Assembly (NCBI GenBank): GCA_045629945.1
Contig: JAZQSE010000006.1
Location: 1-60,340 of the forward strand
Direction: 5' to 3'
Length of the DNA: 60,340 nt
Origin: UBA1765 sp045629945
GTDB lineage: Bacteria; Fibrobacterota; Fibrobacteria; Fibrobacterales; Fibrobacteraceae
The notes beneath the pieces are model-generated. The model had not been told where the DNA came from and searched no databases. It saw only the letters and a list, made by a program, of their open reading frames with translations. The position numbers were made by a program, and so were the translations under genes. Positions 1 to 8,083 of the stretch are shown here, piece after piece. Each line of letters starts with the position of its first letter. Position 1 is the first letter of the stretch.

Positions 1-48
1 AGAACGACATGGCTACGATCCGACTTGGCAAAGCCTGCGGGGATTTTT

Positions 49-537
49 TTAAGCATCAAATACAGCTCGAAGAGAACAAGCGGCATGGACAGATTCAAAC
101 AAGCGAAGTGGTGAATCAGAAATTTTTAATAAGCCAACATATTCTGCTAAAGAGCCAAAATGTTCAGCAGACCAAAAATAAGCCTTATCAGAAAGGTCTT
201 TAAAAACCCCATCAGAATTTCTATACCCTGAAAGCAAGGCTTTAAAACCTAAGGATTCCCCTTTTAATAATAATCCGGCATCATCACCGCCAGCATTTTT
301 AAAAAGTTCTTCCCAATCTTTTTTTGTAGGAAGTCGCCAACCTTTCGGGAGGGCTTTTAAAGCCGCTTCATAGGTATAAAGCAATCCGTATTGGTTCCTA
401 TTTTGATTAGAATTTTCATAAGAGAAAGAACCTAGACAAGCATAATTCAAATTTTCAGCCATCCACAAAGTATCTCCAATCATTACGATTGAATACGTTC
501 TTCCATCTCTTGGATCTGTAAATTCTTCAATATTCAT
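49..537 (-). CDS. Fib_succ_major (TIGR02145-type) domain protein without signal peptide
   Basis: 162 aa. The sequence has the hallmarks of the Fibrobacter succinogenes major paralogous domain: DPRDGRTYSIVMIGDTLWMAENL at the N-terminus (split: DPRDGRTY, then TLWMAENLNY), a GLLYTYEAA segment, PKGWRLPTKKDWEEL in the middle and a YFWSAEH segment followed by a Cys near the C-terminus. This domain is usually found in secreted or lipoprotein contexts, but this protein starts straight into the domain with no signal peptide or lipobox, so as read it is cytoplasmic. Its ATG overlaps the TGA of the upstream IMP cyclohydrolase-like gene (ATGA, 4 bp), so the two are probably translationally coupled. Its molecular function is not known. 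The family call is firm; the absence of a signal is seen directly. Confidence 0.85.
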   Translation of the reverse strand: MNIEEFTDPRDGRTYSIVMIGDTLWMAENLNYACLGSFSYENSNQNRNQYGLLYTYEAALKALPKGWRLPTKKDWEELFKNAGGDDAGLLLKGESLGFKALLSGYRNSDGVFKDLSDKAYFWSAEHFGSLAEYVGLLKISDSPLRLFESVHAACSLRAVFDA

Positions 538-1268
538 GGAGCTAATTTATTACAAACCAAAGTTTTTGCTTCAAACGTTTCTAAATCAATCCACTTTACA
601 AGCATTGAAACTTTATTGTCACTATTTAAAGCATTCCAGTACTTTTCAAGTGTTGCTTCTGGAGTTTCTTCTATTGGCATAAGCTGCGGTTCGCCATTAA
701 AACTTGGAATAGGGTTTCCATTCCCCTGATAAGTTGAAATAAAATGTCCAAAGCCCGGCAATGCTTTTTCGTAAGCATAAGTAAATCGCATACAGCCAGC
801 TTCTTCTGAATTAGAACGGCTCTTTAAAATGGAAAGTTTATACAAAGCTTCTTCAGAATCTTTATAAACAATGCCTGAAATTCTAGGTGTAAAATTAGGA
901 GCATCGTCTTCGTATTCACGTGTTGCTAAAGAAGATTCAAATGAAAGGCCATTTTGTAAGCCTTCATAAATTGTATCGGTCTGGTCGCCATTTGTTATAA
1001 TATGAATTCCTGACAAGTGTCTTGCTGGGTAATAAATAATTAAATGCGGGTCGCTGCATTTGCTTTCATCAAATGCCTGAGTTTTTAAAAAGCCCGAATC
1101 TTCTAACACAAAAATGCGATTACGGCTATTTTCGCTACGCCCCATAATCCAATAAACTTGAGCCAGATATTTACCGCATGGACTTGTGCCAATAACAATC
1201 CCACGACCAGGATATTCGTTCACTTGCAAGTTGCTAAAATTCAATTCAGCTTCTTTTGAAAAAGACAT
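534..1268 (-). CDS. purO: IMP cyclohydrolase, PurO type
   Basis: 244 aa. The segment YPGRGIVIG...QVYWIMGRSENSRNR (about residues 19-51) is the signature of the archaeal-type IMP cyclohydrolase family (PF07826), whose founding member PurO closes FAICAR to IMP in the last step of purine synthesis. The length fits the single-domain family. In most bacteria this step belongs to the C-terminal or N-terminal half of bifunctional PurH, so a PurO-type enzyme suggests a split pathway here; that is inference, since purH is not in the window. It is followed, with a 4-bp overlap, by the Fib_succ_major-domain gene. The start ATG at 1268 has a GGAGG-like site close upstream. Bacterial members of the family are less well characterised, so function is probable rather than proven. 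Confidence 0.8.
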   Translation of the reverse strand: MSFSKEAELNFSNLQVNEYPGRGIVIGTSPCGKYLAQVYWIMGRSENSRNRIFVLEDSGFLKTQAFDESKCSDPHLIIYYPARHLSGIHIITNGDQTDTIYEGLQNGLSFESSLATREYEDDAPNFTPRISGIVYKDSEEALYKLSILKSRSNSEEAGCMRFTYAYEKALPGFGHFISTYQGNGNPIPSFNGEPQLMPIEETPEATLEKYWNALNSDNKVSMLVKWIDLETFEAKTLVCNKLAP

Positions 1269-1350
1269 AAAACCTCCAAAAAATTACAGCTAAAAGATAA
1301 AAACTCTTTGCTTTATTGTAAAAGGATTTTCACTATATTAAAAGATTAAT

Positions 1351-2301
1351 CTAAAACTTTATTGGGTAAATCCAGTGGATTTTAAAATCTGGATAAAGTT
1401 GTAATGTCGGAGCAGGCAATTTAAAATAATTCAAAGATTTGACTAAAGTTCTTGCCAATCGAGAATGGGGCTTAAATGCTTCTAAATCATAATCTAAAGC
1501 AAAATAAATTTCATAATGGCCCTTTTTAAAACCACCATTTTTACTATGCGTGAAACGGCCTTCATCAATACTTAAGCCAAATGCAAATGCAAGCCATTCT
1601 GGGTAATACGCTCTTGCTTTTACAGGAAGCATGCGATAAACCTTTAACGAAAGCCAGAAAGTTTGGTTCACATAATCATCTGTAAAGATTCCTGTATCTG
1701 AAGTGCGATAATAAGCTTTTGAGTTTATCCAATAACTCCATTTTAAATCAAAATATTTAAAAAGTGGAACATAACGTTTTGCCATTGGGTAAAAGCCACC
1801 TAAAGTACCAAAAAAAACATCAAATACAGAAAAGCCCCATTCAGGTGAATAACCATCTTTAATATCTATCGCTACGTGCGTTAAAAAAGCAGAGCTCCCT
1901 GCAAAAAGATAAGCATTCCGTTCACTTACACCTGCCCAATGGTAACCTTCATAAAAAAATTCTCCCATTAAAACGCCCGACGCAAAATGTCCTAATTTGT
2001 CTAAATTTTTTGCGTAATAAAAATCATTTTCAAAATGAAAATCTGTTTTGCCTTCGTCCCACCAGCCTTTGTCTAAAATAAGCCAATAGGCCGCCCCATA
2101 AGCCAAAAGAGTCGTTGAAGCAACCCCTACGAATTTTGGAACTGAAAAACGGTTTAATGAATCAGAAGGGTCTTCTTTTCTGTATTCAAATTGTTGGTCG
2201 CGCCAATGCAATTCTTGTGGAGCTTCCGGAGAAAGTCCAGCTAAAGCAATTTGTGCAAAAAAAAGAAATAAAAAAGGGAAAATTAAACTTTTTCTTTTCA
2301 C
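1351..2301 (-). CDS. DUF2279 (YfiM-like) family exported protein
   Basis: 316 aa. A hydrophobic N-terminal segment ending in QIALA looks like a signal peptide. The core has LDKLGHF...GEFFYEG, then THVAIDIKDGYSPEWGFS and DVFFGTLGGF, the conserved pattern of the DUF2279/YfiM family of predicted periplasmic or membrane-associated proteins. The family has no agreed function. C-terminal strands rich in alternating aromatic residues and the final Phe suggest possible outer-membrane association. The likely start codon is GTG at 2301; no strong ribosome binding site is visible, so the start is less certain. It is separated from leuB by a hairpin and from purO by about 80 bp. Confidence 0.7.
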   Translation of the reverse strand: MKRKSLIFPFLFLFFAQIALAGLSPEAPQELHWRDQQFEYRKEDPSDSLNRFSVPKFVGVASTTLLAYGAAYWLILDKGWWDEGKTDFHFENDFYYAKNLDKLGHFASGVLMGEFFYEGYHWAGVSERNAYLFAGSSAFLTHVAIDIKDGYSPEWGFSVFDVFFGTLGGFYPMAKRYVPLFKYFDLKWSYWINSKAYYRTSDTGIFTDDYVNQTFWLSLKVYRMLPVKARAYYPEWLAFAFGLSIDEGRFTHSKNGGFKKGHYEIYFALDYDLEAFKPHSRLARTLVKSLNYFKLPAPTLQLYPDFKIHWIYPIKF

Positions 2302-2361
2302 AGAATCAAGAATAGAAAAAAATCACTCTTTCGTAAATCAAAAAAAAATTCTGTTTTATAA

Positions 2362-2402
2362 GTAAAGCCTTGCTTTCAGAATCTGAAAAACAAGGCTTTT
2401 AC
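2362..2402 (-). terminator. hairpin terminator after leuB
   Basis: GTAAAGCCTTG (2362-2372) pairs with CAAGGCTTTTAC (2391-2402), with a second short stem TTTCAG/CTGAAA inside the loop. It lies 17 bp past the leuB stop on the minus strand, followed by A/T-rich sequence with a T-run near 2341-2350 on the minus strand. Confidence 0.7.
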
Positions 2403-2418
2403 AAATTTCAGAAAAGAA

Positions 2419-3504
2419 TTAATCTAGTGCAGCAATGATAGCATCACCCATACCGACAGTTCCGACCTTAGTGCAACCTTCAGTCCAGATTTCTCCAGTA
2501 CGGATACCTTGAGCAATTACTTTTTCACAAGCCTTTTCAATAGCACAAGCGGCTTCTTCTTCTTTGAATGTATAGCGAAGCATTAAAGCGGTTGAAAGAA
2601 CTTGAGCAAGTGGGTTTGCAATGCCTTTGCCTGCAATATCTGGAGCAGAACCACCAGCTGGTTCATAAAGACCAAAAGAACCTTCTGCAATAGAAGCCGA
2701 AGGCAACAAGCCCATAGAACCTGTAAGCATTGCGCATTCATCAGTTAAAATATCACCAAAAAGATTAGGACAAAGCATTACATCAAAATCTCTTGGACGA
2801 CGCAAAAGTTGCATAGCCGCATTATCAACATATAAATGTTCAAGTTCAACTTCTGGATAATTTGCAGCGACTTCCTTAACGACTTCGCGCCAAAGAACAC
2901 TTGTTGTCAAAACGTTTGCTTTATCAATGCTAGCCACTTTTTTGTTACGGAGCATAGCCGCATCAAAAGCAAATTTTGCAATGCGTTCGACTTCATAACG
3001 GCTGTATTTCATGGTATCAAAACCAATTTCATCTTTACCAGTGCCTTCACGGCCTTTTGGCTGACCAAAGTAAACGTCGCCAGTTAATTCACGAACGCAG
3101 AGGATATTAAATCCATCGCCCACAATGTCAGAACGCAATGGGCAAGCAGAAGCAAGTTCTTTATAAACGCGTGCCGGGCGCAGATTACAGAACAATTTAA
3201 AATGTTTGCGAAGTGGAAGTAATGCTCCGCGTTCTGGTTGTAAATTAGGAGGCAAATGTTCCCATTTAGGCCCACCAACAGAGCCAAAGAGAATGGCGTC
3301 AGAAGCTTCACCAAGTTTTAATGTACTTTCTGGAAGTGGAGTCCCGTGATTGTCATAAGCAGCCCCACCGACATCAGCCCATTCACCTTCAACTTTAAAT
3401 CCAAAACGGTCAGCAACTGTATCTAAAACACGAACAGCTTCTTTCATTACTTCTGGCCCGATACCATCACCAGGAAGAATCGCTATTTTGTAGTTCTTAC
3501 TCAT
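2419..3504 (-). CDS. leuB: 3-isopropylmalate dehydrogenase
   Basis: 361 aa, the normal length for LeuB. It catalyses NAD-dependent oxidative decarboxylation of 3-isopropylmalate in leucine synthesis (cytoplasm). Visible motifs: LPGDGIGPEV at the N-terminus (nucleotide/substrate loop), RELTGDVYFG, the substrate-binding YSRYEVERIA and KANVL region, NLFGDILTDE (metal-binding Asp residues), and GLYEPAGGSAPDIAGKGIANP, the NAD-binding signature. An AAGGA site precedes the ATG. No leuA, leuC or leuD lies beside it, so leucine genes are dispersed in this genome. It is divergent from the spermidine-synthase-like gene. Confidence 0.97.
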   Translation of the reverse strand: MSKNYKIAILPGDGIGPEVMKEAVRVLDTVADRFGFKVEGEWADVGGAAYDNHGTPLPESTLKLGEASDAILFGSVGGPKWEHLPPNLQPERGALLPLRKHFKLFCNLRPARVYKELASACPLRSDIVGDGFNILCVRELTGDVYFGQPKGREGTGKDEIGFDTMKYSRYEVERIAKFAFDAAMLRNKKVASIDKANVLTTSVLWREVVKEVAANYPEVELEHLYVDNAAMQLLRRPRDFDVMLCPNLFGDILTDECAMLTGSMGLLPSASIAEGSFGLYEPAGGSAPDIAGKGIANPLAQVLSTALMLRYTFKEEEAACAIEKACEKVIAQGIRTGEIWTEGCTKVGTVGMGDAIIAALD

Positions 3505-3579
3505 TATAAAATCCTTGAAAAAAAAAGACTATCCCAAACATAAAAATTTATTTTTCTCCTGTAAGCTAATTGAGGTTAT

Positions 3580-6471
3580 ATGAATATTCTTATTTACATT
3601 CTTTTCGCCTTATCTGGATTTTCTGGACTTATCTACGAAGGTTCCTGGGCAAGATACTTAAAACTTTTCCTTGGGCACTCAAGTTATGGTCAGGTTTTAA
3701 CACTTTGTATTTACATGGGCGGGCTTGCTATTGGCAGTTTCCTAGCCGGTAAAATTGTCATGAAAATCAAACGGCCTCTTTTAGGGTATGCCATTACAGA
3801 GTTGTTAATCGGGCTTGGGGGCGTTTTTTACCACCCTTTATACAATGCTCTCACAGGATTCTTTTTTGATTCTGAATTAACGGCTTCACTTTCTACCCGT
3901 GGAGCAGAAATTTGTAAAGTGATTCTTGCCACAGCAAGCACTCTCCCTGTAGCTATTGCAGTCGGTATGACTTTTCCATTTATCGCCGCTGGTTTATTGA
4001 GAAAAAGCGGAACAGAAATTTCTTTACCTAGACTTTATTTTACCAATAGTTTTGGTAGTGCTATAGGCATTTTAGTAACAAGCTATTTACTTATCCCTAC
4101 TTTTGGAAACCATACAACACTTTGTATCGCGGCTTCTATAAACTTTTTACTCGCTGGCGCTTTTACATTTATCGGGCTTTCCTCTTCACCAGTTCATAAT
4201 GAAGAAACTTCAGATTCTATAACACCAGAAGAAAACGAAGCGCCAGCTAAAAATTCTGCAATGCCACCTAAAACAGCCTGGCTCTGGATTGCTGCCATTA
4301 CTGGCATGACCTCATTTATTTACGAAATTGTCTGGATTCGTTTGCTTAGTCTTTTGATGGGTTCTTCTAGCCATAGTTTCGACCAGATGCTTTCTGCTTT
4401 TATTCTAGGGCTTTCACTAGGTAGCCTTGTCAGCGGAAAATTTTTGAAAAAAGATTCACTCATTGTACTTGCGTTTGCTCAAATTTTTATGGCGCTTTTT
4501 GCTCTTTGCACGCTTTATTTCCACGAACCATTCTGGGCAATGATGAATGAAGCCAACCAGATTTTTAATACAACGGCAAGTGGTTATGTCTGGTGGAGCG
4601 TTTTCAAATACTTGTTATCTATGCTCTGGATGATTCCGACAAGTTTCTTTGCTGGAATGACTTTGCCTATTATCACATTGATTCTTACAAGAGCCTTTAA
4701 ATCAGAAGCGCCTATTGGTAAAGTCTATGGTTGGAACACTCTTGGTTCTATTGTCGGTTCTGCCGGTGGCGGTCTTTTACTTTTACCACTTCTCCAACTT
4801 AAAGGCGCTTTGGTATTAGCCGCTTTAGCTGATTTTGCAATAGGCTTTTTCTTGCTTGTTATTTATCGCAAAAAATTCCGCCGAAGTGTTCCATTCTATG
4901 TGGTTACGATTTTAATGATTTTGCCTGCTTTATTCATTAAATTTGACCCGTCTTTAATTACTTCTGGTGCATTCAGAGCCTATAAAAATTTACACCCTGA
5001 CGAAAAAATCATTATCCGCGATGGAAAAACGGCGACAATCAGTTTTCACGAATCTAAAGTTCATTATTACGTAAAAACAAACGGCAAAGCTGATGCTAGT
5101 ATGAGTAAAGACAGAAACTCCCCTATTTCTGGAGACGAACTCACACAAGCCGCAACCGCCTTTATGCCAATGGCTGTAAAAACAAAACCTTATGACGCAG
5201 CTATGGTGGGTTTTGGTAGTGGAATGGGCGCCCATTATTTATTAGCAGACCCTCTTTTAAAACATTTGGATTGTGTTGAAATCGAAGAAGAAATGATGGA
5301 TTTAGCCAAAGGATTTTTACCCTGGAATTACCGCGGTTACGACGACCCGAGAATTGAAATTCATATTGATGATGCCGGGACATTTTTCCACACGCGTAAA
5401 ACAAAATATGACTTGATAATAAGCGTTCCTTCTAACCCATGGGTTAGCGGCGTGGCCAGTCTTTTCAGCCATGAATTTTATAGCAAAATGCGCCGTTATT
5501 TAAAACCAGGCGGCCTTTGGGTGCAATGGATTCAGACTTACGAATTTAACGATTTGCTTTTCTTGCATATTTTGAAAGCTCTTGATGTTGTGTTCCCGCA
5601 TGTTTCGCTTTATAAAGCACCTGAAGAGCCTGACATTATTATTATAGCAAGTGACATGCCTGTTTACCAGGAAGGCATTGAAAGGTTTTATAAAGATTCT
5701 TTACTTATAAAAGAATTTGAAACTATCAAGCGTTCTCCGGAATTCTTTGGCGAAGCGAATTTCTTATTTACTTCAGAAATGGTCAGTTCTTTGTTAGAAG
5801 GCATTGCGCCTAATAGCACATTTACGCCTATTGTCGATAACAAAGCAGAAGAAGCCCGTTTTGTCAATTCGGATGCTCACATTGTGGAAATTTTTGATAG
5901 TTGCGAAGTTTGTTGGCAAGAATATCTTGATAAAGATGAATTTGAAAAACGTCGCCCGGCTAAAGTAAAAGCTTTGGCTAGCAAAAAAACGCCTTATGTT
6001 GAAAATTCTCTTTTGCATTATCTGGATACAAGAACCGAAGCTATTACTGATTCTTCAAAAGAATGGCTGGCGTTCCGTATAGATTATATTGAATGGGTCC
6101 GAGATATTCCTCTTGAATTGCGTGCTGAAAATGCTGTTTACCAGAAAATGCTTGAACTTTATAGTAAAGAATTTTTCCCGAAATCCTTCCAGATGGAATT
6201 TGGGATTACAGAAAGTGCAAGGCAGAAAGATTGGCCAAAAGCAGCTTTACAACTTGCAGAATTCTATGAAGTTTATGAAATCAAAGAAATGGATGATTTC
6301 TTCTTGAGAAATGCTATTCTTATTTCTTTACTTGCAGAAGAACCTGAACTGGCTTTTGTGATTTATAAAGAAGCGATTCTTTCTAATGACAATTTCTACC
6401 CTGTTGAAAAGCGTCTTATGGAAAGAGAAATCCAAAAGCTTCGCGCTGAAAATTTGAAAAAACGTAAATAA
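3580..6471 (+). CDS. fused multi-TM / spermidine synthase-like protein
   Basis: 963 aa. The N-terminal half (to about residue 450) is a polytopic membrane region with two related halves: FSGLIYEGSWARYL near the start and TSFIYEIVWIRLL near residue 245, each followed by LGLSLGS- or GGLAIGS-like helices, suggesting an internal duplication. The second half (about 470-720) is a spermidine-synthase-like Rossmann methyltransferase fold: VGFGSGMGAHYLL, HLDCVEIEEEMM, DDPRIEIHIDDA, DLIISVPSNPWVSG. The PSNPW motif is typical of the fused MFS/spermidine synthase family in bacteria. A helical C-terminal extension of about 200 aa follows. Its substrate is not predictable; a polyamine role is only one possibility. 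Start chosen at ATG 3580 behind GAGG. Confidence 0.8.
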   Translation: MNILIYILFALSGFSGLIYEGSWARYLKLFLGHSSYGQVLTLCIYMGGLAIGSFLAGKIVMKIKRPLLGYAITELLIGLGGVFYHPLYNALTGFFFDSELTASLSTRGAEICKVILATASTLPVAIAVGMTFPFIAAGLLRKSGTEISLPRLYFTNSFGSAIGILVTSYLLIPTFGNHTTLCIAASINFLLAGAFTFIGLSSSPVHNEETSDSITPEENEAPAKNSAMPPKTAWLWIAAITGMTSFIYEIVWIRLLSLLMGSSSHSFDQMLSAFILGLSLGSLVSGKFLKKDSLIVLAFAQIFMALFALCTLYFHEPFWAMMNEANQIFNTTASGYVWWSVFKYLLSMLWMIPTSFFAGMTLPIITLILTRAFKSEAPIGKVYGWNTLGSIVGSAGGGLLLLPLLQLKGALVLAALADFAIGFFLLVIYRKKFRRSVPFYVVTILMILPALFIKFDPSLITSGAFRAYKNLHPDEKIIIRDGKTATISFHESKVHYYVKTNGKADASMSKDRNSPISGDELTQAATAFMPMAVKTKPYDAAMVGFGSGMGAHYLLADPLLKHLDCVEIEEEMMDLAKGFLPWNYRGYDDPRIEIHIDDAGTFFHTRKTKYDLIISVPSNPWVSGVASLFSHEFYSKMRRYLKPGGLWVQWIQTYEFNDLLFLHILKALDVVFPHVSLYKAPEEPDIIIIASDMPVYQEGIERFYKDSLLIKEFETIKRSPEFFGEANFLFTSEMVSSLLEGIAPNSTFTPIVDNKAEEARFVNSDAHIVEIFDSCEVCWQEYLDKDEFEKRRPAKVKALASKKTPYVENSLLHYLDTRTEAITDSSKEWLAFRIDYIEWVRDIPLELRAENAVYQKMLELYSKEFFPKSFQMEFGITESARQKDWPKAALQLAEFYEVYEIKEMDDFFLRNAILISLLAEEPELAFVIYKEAILSNDNFYPVEKRLMEREIQKLRAENLKKRK

Positions 6472-6492
6472 GAATATTGAAGGTTTGTCGAC

Positions 6493-6520
6493 GATTTCAA
6501 AAACGAATGTTTTTGAAATC
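6493..6520 (+). terminator. hairpin terminator
   Basis: GATTTCAAAAAC (6493-6504), GAAT loop, then GTTTTTGAAATC (6509-6520); perfect 12-bp arms, extended by AGGT/ACCT and followed by CCTTTCCTTTTTTT. It ends the preceding plus-strand gene. Confidence 0.7.
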
Positions 6521-6639
6521 ACCTTTCCTTTTTTTGTAAAGTATTTTTTGCGTTTTTTTGTGTTCAAAATCCTTTGCTTAAGCGTTTATACAAATAGAGA
6601 GCTCAAAAAAGGCTCTTTCACTTAAACAAAGGAAAATCT

Positions 6640-7821
6640 ATGAAATCTCTTATTCTTTTTTTGATTCTTTTTTCTCTGCTGGCGTGCTCTTCGCAAAACG
6701 AGGGGGACGTTTTAAGTAGTAATGGAGAGAAAACGACTTTACAACTTGCGATGCAATATACTGAAACTTCTCGCTTTGATAGTTTAGTTTTGCATGGCGA
6801 AGGGGCTGATACGATTCATTTGCAAATTCAAGAACCCGAAAAGGCGCTTGAATTGGAATTATTTCCTGCCCTCTGGAAGTTTTACGCAAACCTTTATGCT
6901 AATGGAATGCTTATGCAAAAAGGCGAAAGCGAAATTGAAATCGAAAGCGGGCAAAAGAATTTTCTGCAGATTCCTTTAAAAGCTTTGTTTGGTTTTGTCG
7001 ATGTTTCTCTGCCGCTTGGTTTGAATAATCCTGCTAAAATTGAAAGTGGTACGCTTGAGCTTAAAACAAATGATACAACTTATGCTTACGATATGAAAAT
7101 CGAACTTCCTTATGGAAAATTCGCAACGGACGCTTTGCCTCTTGATAAGACTTATAACGTTTTATTGAAACTTTTTGATTCTGATGGCGAGTGTATTTTT
7201 ATGGCTGAAGATACACTTGTGCTTAATTTGGAAAATGCTGTCCAAGAATGGGAACTAGAATCTCTCAAAGGGACTCTTTCTGTTACTTTTGTAACGGATT
7301 TACTCCAAACCCTATTGATTCAAGCCAGTTTGCCAAAAGGACACAAGCGCACTCCAGAAGTTCGTGAAATTTTGATTTCTGAAATTTTACCGATTCCAGA
7401 ACAAACAGGGACCGATTTTGAATTTGTTGAATTTTATAATGGAACAAATGATTCTTTGGTGCTAAAAAATTGCGTGCTTTTTGGTGGAACGCCTAAAAGC
7501 GCTAGTATTCCTGATGGCATTATTTTGCCCCCTAATTCTTATAAAGCTATTGGGGCAGATAGTGCTATAGGTGTTGATTTGCATACGCTTACCAAATGGC
7601 CGTCTTTGACTAATACGAAACAAAGTATTGTGTTACAATGCGATGGCGTAACTATTGATTCTTTGTTTTATGGGCAAAAAGATTCTTTGAGTACAGATTT
7701 TATTCCCGTTAAATCGGCGGTTTCTACTCAATTGATTTTAAATAAATGGAAGGACAAGGAATCTGGTAGTGCCTGGTGCTTAGCAGAGCCAAGCCCTGGT
7801 ATTCAAAATAAATGCGAGTAA
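6640..7821 (+). CDS. lipoprotein with C-terminal lamin-tail-like domain
   Basis: 393 aa. A signal peptide ending in SLLAC (lipobox, Cys16) marks it as a lipoprotein. Residues about 30-245 are beta-rich and of no recognised family. From about residue 245 the sequence EILISEILPIP...DFEFVEFYNGTNDSLVL...ILPPNSYKAIG follows the lamin tail domain (LTD, PF00932) pattern found in many secreted bacterial proteins, where it acts as an accessory surface domain. The ATG at 6640 follows AAAGGA. A strong GC-rich terminator lies after it, so it is probably monocistronic. Function unknown. Confidence 0.75.
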   Translation: MKSLILFLILFSLLACSSQNEGDVLSSNGEKTTLQLAMQYTETSRFDSLVLHGEGADTIHLQIQEPEKALELELFPALWKFYANLYANGMLMQKGESEIEIESGQKNFLQIPLKALFGFVDVSLPLGLNNPAKIESGTLELKTNDTTYAYDMKIELPYGKFATDALPLDKTYNVLLKLFDSDGECIFMAEDTLVLNLENAVQEWELESLKGTLSVTFVTDLLQTLLIQASLPKGHKRTPEVREILISEILPIPEQTGTDFEFVEFYNGTNDSLVLKNCVLFGGTPKSASIPDGIILPPNSYKAIGADSAIGVDLHTLTKWPSLTNTKQSIVLQCDGVTIDSLFYGQKDSLSTDFIPVKSAVSTQLILNKWKDKESGSAWCLAEPSPGIQNKCE

Positions 7822-7889
7822 AAGTAACCGACTTCCAAAAATCACAAAAGCATAAAATGCAATAGTACGGGAATTTATGCCAAAAAGTT

Positions 7890-7913
7890 CCCCGCCGGCT
7901 TTCGCCGGCGGGG
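7890..7913 (+). terminator. GC-rich hairpin terminator
   Basis: CCCCGCCGGC (7890-7899), loop TTTC, GCCGGCGGGG (7904-7913); perfect 10-bp stem followed by CTTTATATACCTTTATA. It probably ends the lamin-tail lipoprotein gene. A further 120 bp to the pckG terminator holds nothing recognisable. Confidence 0.75.
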
Positions 7914-8040
7914 CTTTATATACCTTTATATACTAGCGTAGCCTACAATATTAAAGGGCTTCAACGCCACACATAACAACCAGCATCTTTTAATCTTACA
8001 AGCCATCTAAATCTCGCTGGTGTTTTCAATAGACAAAAGC

Positions 8041-8066
8041 AAAAGGCTCCCCGAGGGGAGCCTTTT
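8041..8066 (-). terminator. terminator of pckG
   Basis: Near-perfect palindrome AAAAGGCTCCCC (8041-8052) and GGGGAGCCTTTT (8055-8066), 17 bp after the pckG stop on the minus strand; T-run on both strands. Confidence 0.9.
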
Positions 8067-8083
8067 AAAAGAACTGTTATGAA

